From the NCBI RefSeq assembly GCF_932526225.1, contig NC_064039.1, forward strand, positions 808,001-872,000: 64,000 bases of DNA, in the 5' to 3' direction. The notes under the pieces were generated by a model. That model was not told where the DNA came from and did no database searches. It saw only the letters and a program-made list of their open reading frames with translations. Each line of letters starts with the position of its first letter. Position 1 is the stretch's first letter. The DNA is from Nematostella vectensis (taxonomy: Eukaryota > Cnidaria > Anthozoa > Actiniaria > Edwardsiidae). The position numbers and the translations under genes are program-made. Of this stretch, positions 37,901 to 46,426 are shown in pieces.

Positions 37901-38077
37901 AGTAAGCTCTCTGCAAAGTCACGGACGGTTACTAAGAATAGGTATAGTTATATTGCAGTGTACCTCGAAGCCCATAGCTCCGTGCCCGTGGGAACCCCTG
38001 TAACCCTGTACATCACTGCTAAGGGAAGGTCAAGAGGAGTCCAGACCAGCTTGGTCTCCAATTTGATTGTCTATTAG
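25959..38077 (+). CDS. Secreted GCYKD-domain/TSP1/VWA protein gene (19 coding exons)
   Basis: Exons by GT/AG and phase: 25959-26019, 26388-26583, 29237-29343, 29642-29800, 30185-30288, 30621-30816, 30957-31100, 31368-31538, 31948-32118, 32530-32700, 33112-33282, 33709-33882, 34032-34139, 34489-34721, 34946-35108, 35811-36373, 36505-36645, 37163-37262, 37527-38077; they join in frame to 1227 residues. Order: signal peptide '[20 protein letters not shown]'; Cys-rich WSC-like domain (~22-121: [25 protein letters not shown]); divergent TSP1 (~122-174); second Cys-rich domain (~175-274: [26 protein letters not shown]); six more TSP1 modules (~275-608, [19 protein letters not shown] type); helical region; VWA (~722-965) with MIDAS 'DTTGSMKD' and 'VFTDAPPK', closest to hemicentin-type VWA; beta-rich C-terminus. 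No transmembrane segment is apparent, so probably a secreted matrix or adhesion protein (inference). The exon 14 donor (GTTTAAGT) is the least certain. Confidence 0.88.
26584..26790 (+). repeat. Short tandem repeat of about 65 bp at the start of intron 2
   Basis: Three degenerate units built on 'CCAGGGCCATAGAGTAAGAA' and AGGACTTGTT follow the exon 2 donor. The same structure is present in the duplicate at 61493-61710. The frame that continues from exon 2 into this repeat is intronic read-through. Confidence 0.8.
27581..28145. mobile_element. Foldback MITE, long form (copy 1)
   Basis: Ends 'TGCACTAATCATTTAAAACC' with CCCACCCCCATGGTCCCGG are mirrored by 'CCGGGACCATGGGGGTGGGG' with TTGCAATTGACTAGTGCA. 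Length about 565 bp. Internally the CCATGGGGGCTTGGGGACA word recurs, so the element may be two smaller MITEs joined or nested. It belongs to the family seen at 16629-16848 and lies in intron 2. Confidence 0.8.
28914..29020. mobile_element. Small foldback element
   Basis: 'TTATTAACCTCGTTTGCTCG' with GTCCGTACTGAG is mirrored about 45 bp later by CTCAGTACGGAC and 'CTCGAGCTCGGTTAATAA'. About 105 bp, probably a complete foldback MITE. The duplicate copy is cut by the window end at 63970-64000. Confidence 0.8.
31368..33320 (+). repeat. Tandem amplification of a TSP1 exon with its intron (four units)
   Basis: Four exons of exactly 171 nt (all phase 1-1, 57 residues) start at 31368, 31948, 32530 and 33112: spacing 580, 582 and 582 bp. 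Exons and introns are nearly identical; for example exon 8 has SLCTK where 9-11 have SSCTK, and exon 11 has VGIAK where the others have VGDDK. Similarity continues about 40 bp into the intron after the fourth exon and stops at about 33320, where CCATGCCCAGGT, the sequence at each exon end, appears again. Intronic ORFs of about 100 codons repeat with the unit and are passengers. Confidence 0.95.
35297..35601. mobile_element. MITE with CAGGCCCGTACCCAGG ends, in intron 15
   Basis: Terminal repeats 'CAGGCCCGTACCCAGG' and 'CCTGGGTACGGGCCTG' are perfect 16-bp inverted repeats. They are flanked by TGCAAG at 35291-35296 and again at 35602-35607, a 6-bp candidate target-site duplication. The interior has G-runs. 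The ends resemble hAT-type MITEs, which normally make 8-bp duplications, so the superfamily is open. Confidence 0.9.
36945..37150 (+). repeat. Degenerate TTTTATGATAATGAT repeat in intron 17
   Basis: About ten irregular copies of 'ACCTTTTATGATAATCATTA' (18-20 bp). It ends just upstream of the exon 18 acceptor (37162). Confidence 0.85.
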
Positions 38078-38128
38078 CCACAGTGTATTGTATTGAAGGA
38101 TAGAAAATGAACGAAATTGATTTGACCC

Positions 38129-38134
38129 AATAAA
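38129..38134 (+). promoter_or_regulatory. Polyadenylation signal AATAAA
   Basis: AATAAA (ACCCAATAAAGAAA) lies 52 nt after the stop codon of the TSP1/VWA gene, the expected place for cleavage and polyadenylation at about 38150. Confidence 0.75.
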
Positions 38135-38194
38135 GAAATTATGACAAAAATGATTTGTGGAATAATTTTATTGGTTACTGTTAGATTTACACGG

Positions 38195-38605
38195 TAACAA
38201 ACTTATCGCTACGCACTGTCAACAAAATCAATCTTATCGCTAAGCACTGGTAACAATTCAATGTTATCGCAAAGCACTGGTAACAATTCAATCTTATCGT
38301 TAAGCACTAATAATAATCTCAATCATTTCGCTAAGCACTGGTAACAAACACAGTCTTATCGCTAGCACTGTTAACAAACACAATCTTATCGCTAAGCACT
38401 GGTAACAAACATAATCTTATCGCTAAACACTGGTAACAAACACAATCTAATCGCTAAGCACTGGTAACAAACACAATCAACAAACACAATCTTATCGCTA
38501 AGCACTGGTGACAAACACAATCTTATCGCTAAGCACTGGTGACAAACACAATCTTATCGCTAAGCACTATAGTAACAAACACAATCTTATCGCTAAGCCG
38601 CACTA
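38195..38605. repeat. 31-bp minisatellite
   Basis: About 13 units with core 'CTTATCGCTAAGCACTGGTA' followed by ACAAACACAAT, directly after the 3' end of the TSP1/VWA gene. Some units are shortened (38470-38480). Confidence 0.93.
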
Positions 38606-38833
38606 AAACTAAAACAACCTCAACATTTTCGCTATAAGTACTTGTTTTGCCAAAGTATTAAATCAAACCAAAACGCTCGTTGCGCTTGGATCCATAAAAC
38701 CATTAGAAATACCAGATCTATTCTATCACGCGTCTTATCGGTTATTTCACCCGGTGATAAACATAACTCTTATTTACTGAATTGATTTTGAAACTCATAA
38801 TGTAAAAAATAAATCAAGAGAATATGTCACGTA

Positions 38834-39002
38834 GGGGGGGACTTTGGATTTTCATAGACACCGAAACGCGTTTCGCGTAGATAAATAATTGCTAATTATC
38901 AATCTACGTCGGGACCACTTCGCGTAGATGAATAATTAGCAATTATTAATCTACGTAGGCCGGGGTTCGCGTAAATAAATGATTAGCAATTGCTAACCTG
39001 CG
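38834..39002 (+). repeat. Left terminal inverted repeat
   Basis: Begins with seven G and ACTTTGG. It contains three successive hairpin-capable blocks (about 38876-38908, 38922-38955, 38969-39002), each built around AATTGCTAAT or its complement and bounded by CGTAGA/TCTACG-type arms. Confidence 0.85.
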
Positions 39003-39249
39003 TCGGGTGTGGTTCGGGTAGAAAGGTCGGGCAAGAGCGCGCCAAGGGGGGAGCCTAAGATGATGACAGGGTGGCTCCCCCCCCCCCCCCCAGCGCTTCG
39101 CACGGTAGCATGTGGGAACCAAGGCACAAGACACAAGCACAATAAACGCAAAACGCCTTTATTTACAAACACAGTGATCCCAAGCAACGCCGTTTCGCCA
39201 AATATCAGGGCTCATCAGCACACCTAGCACACAAAAAGTACAGATGTGG

Positions 39250-39700
39250 ACGGCACTAGAGGCTCAAGGGATCGCAAAATCGTTCCAAGCTCGGCACGAA
39301 ATCGCTAAGCCCGCAGTGACTCAAGTGATCGCAAAATCGTGCCAAGCGTGACACGAAGTCGCTAAGCCCGCAATGGCTCAAGGGATCGCAGAACCCTTTA
39401 AAGCTTGGCACGAAATTGCTAAGTCCTCAATGGCTCAAGGGATCGCAAAATCGTGCCAAGTTTGGCACGAAATCGCTAAGCCCGCAATGGCTCAAGGGAT
39501 CGCAGAACCGTTCCAAGCGTGGCACGAAATCGCTAAGCCCGCAATGGCTCAAGGGATCGCAGAACCGTTCCAAGCTTGGCACGAAATCGCTAAGCCCGCA
39601 ATGGCTCAAGGGATCGCAGAATCGTGCCAAGCGTGGCACGAAGTCGCTAAGCCCGCAATGACTCAAGGGATCGCAAAGATGTTCCACGGTTGGGACAAAA
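39250..39700 (+). repeat. 57-bp tandem repeat, about eight units
   Basis: Units contain 'GGCTCAAGGGATCGCAGAAC' and TGGCACGAAATCGCTAAGCC. The period is 57 bp, exactly 19 codons. Point differences between units are frequent, including TGG to TGA near 39350 that stops the plus frame in the second unit. Confidence 0.95.
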
Positions 39701-39759
39701 CCAATGAGCACAAAAAACACGAGCAAAGTGTGAGGCAATGTAAGGTGTGTGGGCATTGA
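39373..39759 (+). CDS. Repeat-protein ORF (19-residue units) inside the TIR element
   Basis: 128 codons. Six units close to 'MAQGIAEPFQAWHEIAKPA' are followed by a non-repeat tail 'KTNEHKKHEQSVRQCKVCGH'. Units have a regular spacing of Met, Ile, Phe, Trp and Ile suggestive of amphipathic helices. The ORF could begin further upstream but an in-frame TGA in an earlier unit blocks it. The minus strand is also open across the repeat, so coding is not proven. The tail's CxxC is the only functional hint. Located near the left TIR; function unknown. Confidence 0.35.
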   Translation: MAQGIAEPFKAWHEIAKSSMAQGIAKSCQVWHEIAKPAMAQGIAEPFQAWHEIAKPAMAQGIAEPFQAWHEIAKPAMAQGIAESCQAWHEVAKPAMTQGIAKMFHGWDKTNEHKKHEQSVRQCKVCGH

Positions 39760-40267
39760 ACCCACCAGACAAACACGAGTGAATGTCTCCGCCACGACAC
39801 CTTTAGAATATGGGGGCCTCCAAAGCTACCTAAGCCGAGATCCATGTAGCGTCAGACCGTGGGGCCTATATAGCTACTGAAAACCTACAAAGCTAGAAGC
39901 CGAGGTTAAGGTAGTCATCGAGGCACGAAGCCGAGAATACGATTGCCAGAAAGCCGATTCCTCTGTGTCTGTGTGCAGGATAATGACTATGCACTCTAAG
40001 TGTTTCATCAGAAGCTTTTCAGATACTGCGCACCGAAGTATATCCCTGTGATTAGAGAGGCCATATGCGAGGCGTCTTAGCAATCCCGCGAGCTCGCATA
40101 AAAGCTTCAAATGTAGGGCTTTCTCGGACGTCTTATGGGGTTTTACGGAAGGGTTTTTGCGAAACCTAGCCACATACCTCCTTAAGACTCCTAATATTGA
40201 TGGCTGGGAGCCTACTTATCTCTACCTCGGTTGAAGCTACCAAGTCAACGGTCAGAGGATTTCCAAG

Positions 40268-43200
40268 ATGGCGGCCATGAATTTCATGGCTCCCACAGTT
40301 CTGTTTTTCTTGGCTGTGTCGTTGAGCCTCTGGTCTCCATATCCTCCTGGAGAGTTGGATAAACAACCGAAGGTGTCGTCTGGGCAAACACTACCATCTC
40401 TGGCAAGCCTTGAGTCCTTTTTTTTGCTGCTTATCAGTGGGTCAGTCGAGCTCAACCATGGACTAAACAACTCCTACACGTCATGGATATGTTGCACTTG
40501 TGGGATTTCAAACTTCTCGTCTTCGCTGTTTACGTCATCATCGTTCCTATCAAGCAGTAACTCGTTTGATCCACTCTCCGATTCGTCTCTTGATTACCCA
40601 GGGATTTCTTTCCCTACGCCACTTGGGACTTCGTCACCACTCCAAGGCGAGTCAAGACCAACTTGTCCTCCATCACTGGAGACCCTGTCTAGGTCTTCTG
40701 TCATGTGTCCTATTGGCAGTCAGACCAAAAAAGGCTTTTTACCGAAGATTCTCGTTTCCAACATTGAGGGAGCAAGATCAAAATCTGCAGAGCTTTCCTG
40801 TATCTTAGGAGAGGAAAATATTGACATCTTACTTGCAACTGAAACACACCTTAACCCGCAAGTAAACAGCTGCGAGATTCTGCCTCAGGATTTTCTTGTC
40901 TATCGTAAAGATCGTCCTTCTCACAAAGGTGGAGTCCTGATTGCGGTTAAAAACAACTTGGTCTCAATACCACGCCCTGATCTTGACTCGGACTGCGAAA
41001 TCGTATGTGCTCCTGGACAAAGAAACAATCCTACTCGGCTCTTATTATCGTCAAGAGTCCTTAGGCATGATTTCCCTTGATGCCCTGGATAATTCTCTGA
41101 GCAAAGTCACGAAATTAGCTGGAAACCGTCATGTTATCCTCACCGGGTACTTCAATTTACCATCTATAGACTGGGCCACGTCTAGTGTCCCCCCTGGTGC
41201 AAAAGCTGCAAACCTCTGCAGGCGTTTACTTGATATTGCTCATGATTTCCATCTTGAGCAATTGGTCCATGAGCCTACAAGATATGGCCCCACTTCTGCT
41301 AACACTCTGGATCTGTTTTTTTCCTCAAAGCCTGACTTACTATCTGACATTAAAGTTCTAACTGGTATTAGTGATCACGAACAGGTTGCTGCTTGCATAA
41401 ATCGGTTTGTCAACCATGGTTATTCTCAGGAAAGAAAAGTCTTTGACTTTAACAAGGGCAACTTACTAGATTTTACTCGGGATATGAAAACGTTTTCTGC
41501 ATCCTTTTTACAGGATTGCTCCCATCGTACTGTTCAACAGAATTGGCAGGTGTTCAAGACCACAATTCTGGCCCTGGCCAGAAAGCACTATCCTGTAAAA
41601 TTGGTAAAGCCCCAGCAAAAAAATCCATGGTTTGACAGAACCTTGAGGCGCCTTACACGGAAGAAGCAGCGCCTCTTCAAACTTGCAAAGAAAGTCAATA
41701 CACCACAGGCTTGGTCAGCATACCGTAAACACAGGAAGGTCACAACCCAGGCTATAAACAAGACAAGAAATAACTATGTATCTGGGCTGCTAGACGAGAA
41801 CATCCATACTAAGCCAAAAAGGTTTTGGAACTACATCAAGTCCAAACGCCAAGATAGTGTTGGTATCCCTGCAATGAAAGTCAACAACGTTATCGTCTCA
41901 GAATCTAAGGCCAAGGCAGAAGCTCTTAACTACTACTTCAAGTCTGTGTTTTGTAGGGATTCACCAGATAATGCTTCTCCAAATCTACCTCCCAAGGATA
42001 ACATCACTCCCCTTGGGAATATAACTGTGACTGTTAACGGTGTTATCAAGCTTATTGATAAGTTGAAACCAAATAAGGCATGTGGGCCAGACAAAGTATC
42101 TGAACGGATCCTGAAACTAGCACCAACTGAGGTTTCTGTTGTCTTACGGGAGATTTTTCAACAGTCTCTGGACACGGGAGACATCCCAGATGACTGGAGG
42201 CATGCCTTTGTAACCCCAATCTATAAGAAGGACTCACGCGAGATTCCGGGAAATTATAGGCCTATATCCCTGACTTGTATCTCCTGTAAACTCCTTGAGC
42301 ACATTGTTTCAAAGCACATTATGGACCACCTATCCCGACACCACCTGCTCTCACCTTTTCAACATGGTTTTCGTGAAAGATTATTCTGTGAGACCCAGTT
42401 ACTTGTAACTATTAATGATCTGGCACAGGCTTTCGACAAAAAACTTGACACTGACCTCATTCTACTAGACTTTTCTAAGGCCTTCGACTCCGTTTCACAC
42501 GAGAGACTCCTGGTTAAACTCCAACATTACAGGATTGATGGTCAAGTTTATCTCTGGCTTAAGGACCTTCTCTCGAACAGAACCCAGGCAGTGCTAGTAG
42601 ACGGTGAAATATCCCCATCATGTGACGTCACATCCGGTGTTCCCCAAGGGTCTGTTGTTGGGCCACTGCTGTTTCTTTTGTTTATAAATGACTTCCCTGA
42701 AGGCATAACTGGTAACATCCGCCTTTTTGCTGATGACTGTGCGCTTTATTTCCAACTCATCTTTTCGGAGTCTTGCGCATCCCTACAGTCGGATTTAAAC
42801 CACCTCGCAGACTGGTCTCGTGCATGGAAACTAAACTTCAGTCCCTCCAAATGTTGTGTCTTGCATATCTCAAGGAAGAAGAATTCACCAGCCCCTGCTG
42901 ATTATTTCTTATATGGAACCCGCCTGGAGGCAAAAGACTCCCACCCATATCTTGGAGTAACCCTCTCAAACGACCTACGCTGGAACTGTCATGTAGACAG
43001 AGTCTCCCTGAAGGCTTCCCGCACTTTAAATATCCTACGTAGGAACCTACACAATTGTTCCAGCGATGTCAAGGCGCGCGCGTATATTGCTATCGTAAAA
43101 CCTATGATAAATTATTCTGCTAGCGTGTGGGACCCTCACACCAGTAAGAACACAAACAAACTTGAAATGATCCAAAGGCGTGCAGCACGTTTTACTCTCA

Positions 43201-43535
43201 GAGACTACTCTAGACTCAGCAGTGTCACTGAGATGTTGGCCAAGTTGCAATGGAGGGAACTCTCCAATGATAGGAAAATCGCTAGATTAGCATTAATGTA
43301 CAAAATTGTAAATAATTTAGTTGCCATTAAGGCAGAAGATTATGTTTCATTGGGAGCTTCATTTTCTACAACCATAACTAGAAGGAATCATGACCAAAAA
43401 CTAGATGTTCTGTCCCCCAGAACCGATATTTATAAGTTTTCGTTTTTTCCACGCACTGTTCCACAGTGGAACACTTTGCCAAGCTACACAGTGAATGCAA
43501 AAAGTGTTGCTTCCTTTAAGGCATTAATTCCCTAG
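40268..43535 (+). pseudogene. L2/CR1-like non-LTR retrotransposon ORF2, frameshifted
   Basis: Two overlapping frames, 40268-41080 and 40941-43535, form one damaged ORF; the shift lies at about 40990-41020. The first frame holds an N-terminal segment with 'LLLISGSVELNHGLN' (degenerate 2A-like motif) followed by CCTCG, then the start of the endonuclease ('KILVSNIEGARSKSAEL', 'LLATETHL'). The second holds the rest of the endonuclease with 'LTGYFNLPSIDW' (GDFN changed to GYFN, loss of a metal-binding Asp) and 'GISDHEQV', then the reverse transcriptase: 'NKACGPDKVSERILKLAP', 'GNYRPISLTCISCKLLE', 'LLDFSKAFDSVSHERLL', 'SGVPQGSVVGPLLFLLFIND', 'LFADDCALYF' (catalytic FADD). The C-terminal 'FFPRTVPQWNTLPSY' is typical of L2/CR1 ORF2 ends. 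It is inserted within the TIR-bounded element. Shift and GYFN change make it inactive. Confidence 0.92.
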
Positions 43536-44130
43536 ACCTATGTACTTTTTTTTTCAGTTCACATCATGTTATTTATTTAATATCATTTATGCTTTTCTCT
43601 CTCGCAATTAAAAGGTAAAATGCTGCTTTTCCTGAAGCTAGTTTACTGGGCCCAACCCCGATCAATGTAGACCACACCATTGTATGGAGTTAATGGGCCA
43701 TGGGCCACGCCCAAAGCCGTATTTAATATCATTATTTTTTCACTTTATATCTACAATATTTTTCAATTATCTTAGCCCAGTAAAGGTGAGGGCAACAAAA
43801 CACAACCAACTTGACAACTCTAAAATCTGATAGTGTGAGGAGGAGAAAAAGGGGAGGTGGTGGGTCAAAAAACACTTCTGTTCTCAACGAGTTACAGAAG
43901 CCAAGCGATCCTTGCTAAACGGTCACGTGTATGAGATAATGCACAATTAATTGACCCCCTCTTTGTCCTCCTAACAACAGACATGGTGCTGACACGCGAC
44001 CACAAATAATATTACATAACATACATGCTACTAAACAGTGCTCGAAATAAAGCATAAAAATTCTATTTGCAAACAAATATTTCCTATTCATACTGAATTG
44101 ATACATATATATGTATATTTATAATCTTGG
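43536..44130. other. 3' UTR of the retrotransposon and unassigned sequence
   Basis: After the ORF2 stop the sequence is A/T-rich. The exact retrotransposon end is not clear: I see no long poly(A) or short-repeat tail, only ATTTAATATCATTATTT near 43720. From about 43800 sequence may belong to the host element. Confidence 0.4.
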
Positions 44131-44133
44131 TAT

Positions 44134-44316
44134 TTAGCAACCTATCTTTACCGAGCAAATAAACTGAAACTGAACGTTTCGCGGCCTCTCCGATGATTCT
44201 TTCGAGTAGAGACTGCCCATTCCATGACGTGAAGGCGCTGGGACGAGTAATTCTTCGTCGTACTCACTGTTGCTTCGGCGAACAATGTCGTCTATAGCGT
44301 TCTCAAACTCGTCCAT
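44134..44316 (-). CDS. Small acidic ORF in the TIR element
   Basis: 60 codons from a true ATG in good context (TCACCATGG). The peptide starts 'MDEFENAIDDIVRRSNSEYD' and continues EELLVPAPSR. The N-terminal half looks coding (acidic, helical), the C-terminal half less so, and a possible donor (AGTGAGTA) sits within the first half, so the exon may end early. It has the same orientation as the two ORFs at 44.8-45.6 kb. I do not recognise it. Confidence 0.3.
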   Translation of the reverse strand: MDEFENAIDDIVRRSNSEYDEELLVPAPSRHGMGSLYSKESSERPRNVQFQFICSVKIGC

Positions 44317-44329
44317 GGTGAAAAGATAG

Positions 44330-44785
44330 GCATTGCTCGACTTTGAACGGCGAAACCGCTGGTTGCAGCAGTGAATTCGCTGACGTAATGGCCCGTTTTA
44401 GGTAGAAAAACACCGGTCTGTCACATGGGCAAACATTCCGTAGACATTACGGCGCCGAAGTCATCTCGTGACCTTGCGTAATCGCAATCTAAACGTTTCG
44501 AGAACGTTCTGTATGTAGAATAAAACCACTCAAACATGATAGTGTTGTCGCATTTCGTAGCATACACTATATACGACCTCCTAACCCCCTCTTGGGTGAA
44601 AGAGCTTTGCGATATTCTTCGGGAGTCCCGAAAGGACAGTAAGAGAGCAAAAACAGCGTGCTCATCAAAACATAAACAAGCCGGTAATCTAATCACCTTG
44701 TGCTAAGGGTGAAAACGTGGAACGTGGATTGGACCGCCAACCTACGGAGCGCGGAATAACCGTTTTTCGGCCGTAAATTCAAAAG
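44330..44785. other. Interval between element ORFs
   Basis: Contains a 91-codon minus frame (44421-44696, GTG-initiated) with 'EGVRRSYIVYATKC' but no ATG start and no recognisable domain. I cannot decide whether it is coding. No other feature seen. Confidence 0.25.
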
Positions 44786-44789
44786 AGTT

Positions 44790-45398
44790 TTACTCGAACA
44801 CCTCGCTCCCGAACTCCTCGCGAATTTCTCGCAGCCTCTTTTTCATCTTTTCGCGTGTCTCCAGGGAGGGCCCTTTCCTGCTTTTTTTCTCACGCGATGC
44901 GAGGCCGTGTCGAGCTCTGATAGTGGCCTTGAGCGCGTAGTATCTCTCTTGTTCCCGAAGTATTAGCCGAAACTCTTCGTCTGTGATATGCCCGTCTTGC
45001 AGAGCCTTAGAAACCAGCTCGCTGATCGAGTTTTTCTTACTCTCCGCTAAAACCATCGTGTCTTCGTGTTTAGCCACCTTGCTCGTAAGACCCCTAGAGA
45101 CTACCCCTACGCCTGCGCCCACGACACCGACCAGCCCAGCGACCCCTGCCAGCGGACCGCCGACCAGAACCCCTATGCCACTCAAAGAGACCCCTACCCC
45201 GGCGCTGGAAAGCGCCCCTGCAGCGATGCCGGATGCCACAGACACAGCATGGGTAACGGCAAAGGCGCGCTTATACTTTTTCCGCACCTGTCGATGATGC
45301 GTTATCTCGTTGTCTAGAACCACCTGAGTGTCACATATTTTTTGGAGTCGGAAGCTTTGCACGTCGCCGCCGACGCTTGCCGGAACGGCAGGCGTCAT
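44790..45398 (-). CDS. Gly/Val-rich hydrophobic plus helical-tail protein of the TIR element
   Basis: 202 codons from an ATG at 45398. That ATG shares ATGA with the stop of the upstream Cys-rich ORF. The frame is also open for 31 codons upstream from a GTG (45491), but that part is the shadow of the other gene. Layout: N-terminus 'MTPAVPASVGG', a coiled segment ('LQKICDTQVVLDNEI', 'HHRQVRKKYKRAF'), a Gly/Ala/Val-rich hydrophobic stretch of about 65 residues ('SVASGIAAGALSSAGVGVSL', 'VAGLVGVVGAGVGVV') that could be two membrane helices with glycine-zipper spacing, then a charged helical tail ('ITDEEFRLILREQERYYALK', 'REKMKKRLREIREEF'). Glycine zippers occur in membrane-inserting proteins, but I make no functional claim. 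No known family recognised. Confidence 0.55.
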   Translation of the reverse strand: MTPAVPASVGGDVQSFRLQKICDTQVVLDNEITHHRQVRKKYKRAFAVTHAVSVASGIAAGALSSAGVGVSLSGIGVLVGGPLAGVAGLVGVVGAGVGVVSRGLTSKVAKHEDTMVLAESKKNSISELVSKALQDGHITDEEFRLILREQERYYALKATIRARHGLASREKKSRKGPSLETREKMKKRLREIREEFGSEVFE

Positions 45399-45628
45399 GT
45401 GCGTTTGCGGGCAAACACTGGGAAGCGATTCGCTCCGCAGGGGCGGCACAACCACGTCTCCGACTGCGTCCCTATGCCGCAGATCCTGCACGGCACGGGG
45501 AGGGGGCTGCCCTTACGGAGCCTTTGGAGGTGCACCTTGCAGTAGGTGTCCATGCACCTCTGGCCACACGTGTTTGCATGGCCGACCTTTAGCCACCTGC
45601 AGTAATCTTTTCCGCACTTACGTACGTA
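45395..45628 (-). CDS. Cys-rich zinc-type ORF, 5' incomplete
   Basis: A minus frame distinct from that of the hydrophobic ORF. It reads 'CGKDYCRWLKVGHANTCGQR' then CMDTYCKVHLQRLRKG, PCRICGIGTQSETWLCRPCG and a stop at 45395. Spacings C-x4-C, C-x2-C-x4-C-x2-H, C-x2-C and C-x2-C suggest two or three zinc-binding knuckles. No ATG is available: upstream the frame enters a (TA)n tract and meets a stop at about 45650, so the start is missing, spliced or destroyed by the microsatellite. The last codons overlap the next ORF by ATGA. Too short for the open-frame threshold most tools use. Confidence 0.5.
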   Translation of the reverse strand, partial: YVRKCGKDYCRWLKVGHANTCGQRCMDTYCKVHLQRLRKGSPLPVPCRICGIGTQSETWLCRPCGANRFPVFARKRT

Positions 45629-45648
45629 TATATATATATATATATACT
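45621..45648. repeat. (TA)n microsatellite
   Basis: CGTACG followed by about ten TA dinucleotides, at the 5' edge of the Cys-rich ORF. Confidence 0.95.
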
Positions 45649-45807
45649 AGAGGACAGACGGGGGTCTAATTGCAAGGTTCCCACTCGTTTCTATGAAAGG
45701 CCCCAGACATGCCGTAGATTAATGATTGCTAACCATTGCTAATTATTTATCTACGCGGAGTGTGTTTTGCGTAGGTTAATTGCTAATTATTCATCTACGC
45801 CAGAAGC

Positions 45808-45973
45808 AGGTTAGCAATTGCTAATCATTTATTTACGCGAACCCCGTCCGACGTTTACTAATAATTGCTAATTATTCATCTACGCGAAGTGATCCCGACG
45901 TGGATTGATAATTAGCAATTATTAATCTACGCGAAACGTGTTTCGGTGTCTATGAAAATTCAAAGTCCCCCCT
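45808..45973 (-). repeat. Right terminal inverted repeat
   Basis: Inverted counterpart of the left end, finishing TTCAAAGTCCCCCC at about 45972. Further related palindromes (about 45714-45802) lie just inside, so the palindromic subterminal zone is longer on this side. Confidence 0.85.
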
Positions 45974-46019
45974 CACTCACTCCTAACTCACATCTATAAG
46001 ATCAATCTGATTCTGTAGT

Positions 46020-46056
46020 ATATAGATTTAGGCACTGCCTAAAAGCGGAGCCAGCT
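46020..46056. repeat. 36-bp motif, inverted copy
   Basis: 'ATATAGATTTAGGCACTGCC' followed by TAAAAGCGGAGCCAGC, the exact reverse complement of 18480-18516. It lies about 47 bp outside the right TIR of the 7.1-kb element. Confidence 0.7.
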
Positions 46057-46426
46057 TTATTTACCACTAACACTAGGGTTTTGTACCCATCCCAATCCAT
46101 AACCCCTACAAAGACCAAACTCCAGCGAGAGACACGGTGGAAGTTTGTGATGAATCAATGACAATGGGCAGAAACAAAAGTTGTGTTCACAATGTGAAGC
46201 TTAGGTCAGAAAACGTTTTGTTTTGGTGACAATTTTCACATTTATTTTGAAGCAAAAAACTTGACAAGTATAAGAAATATAACGGAAACGTCATTTAATT
46301 TAACATTATCTTACAATGAATTTGAATTATTGTGCGGAACTTGTGTTTTCTTGTTGCCGATGAGAAATTATCTTGTTAAATAATAATAATATACTTAATA
46401 ACATTGCATTTCTGTTTTGATTTGCT

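Larger units (their letters stand above)
38834..45973. mobile_element. Composite element of about 7.1 kb with palindrome-rich TIRs
   Basis: The left terminus (38834 to about 39002) and right terminus (about 45808 to 45973) are inverted copies over about 165 bp, roughly 90% identical by eye. They start with a G-run then ACTTTGGATTTTCATAGACA and CCGAAACGCGTTTCGCG. Within each TIR are short palindromes of the type CGTAGATnAATAATTGCTAATTATnATCTACG, arranged as consecutive hairpins. The interior holds the 57-bp repeat ORF, an L2/CR1-like retrotransposon and a minus-strand ORF cluster. I find no transposase, integrase or polymerase. No clear target-site duplication flanks it. It may be a large non-autonomous DNA transposon with cargo, or a remnant whose core was replaced by the retrotransposon. 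Confidence 0.75.

Noticed and set aside
39427-39795. Minus-strand 122-codon ORF opposite the 57-bp repeat
   Set aside because: Mirror of the repeat; the unique-tail side has no coding character. The plus frame is somewhat better, though unproven.
45066-45669. Plus-strand ORFs opposite the hydrophobic and Cys-rich ORFs
   Set aside because: Shadows: the minus frames have the amphipathic and Cys-spacing patterns, the plus frames only low-complexity Pro/Thr/Cys composition.
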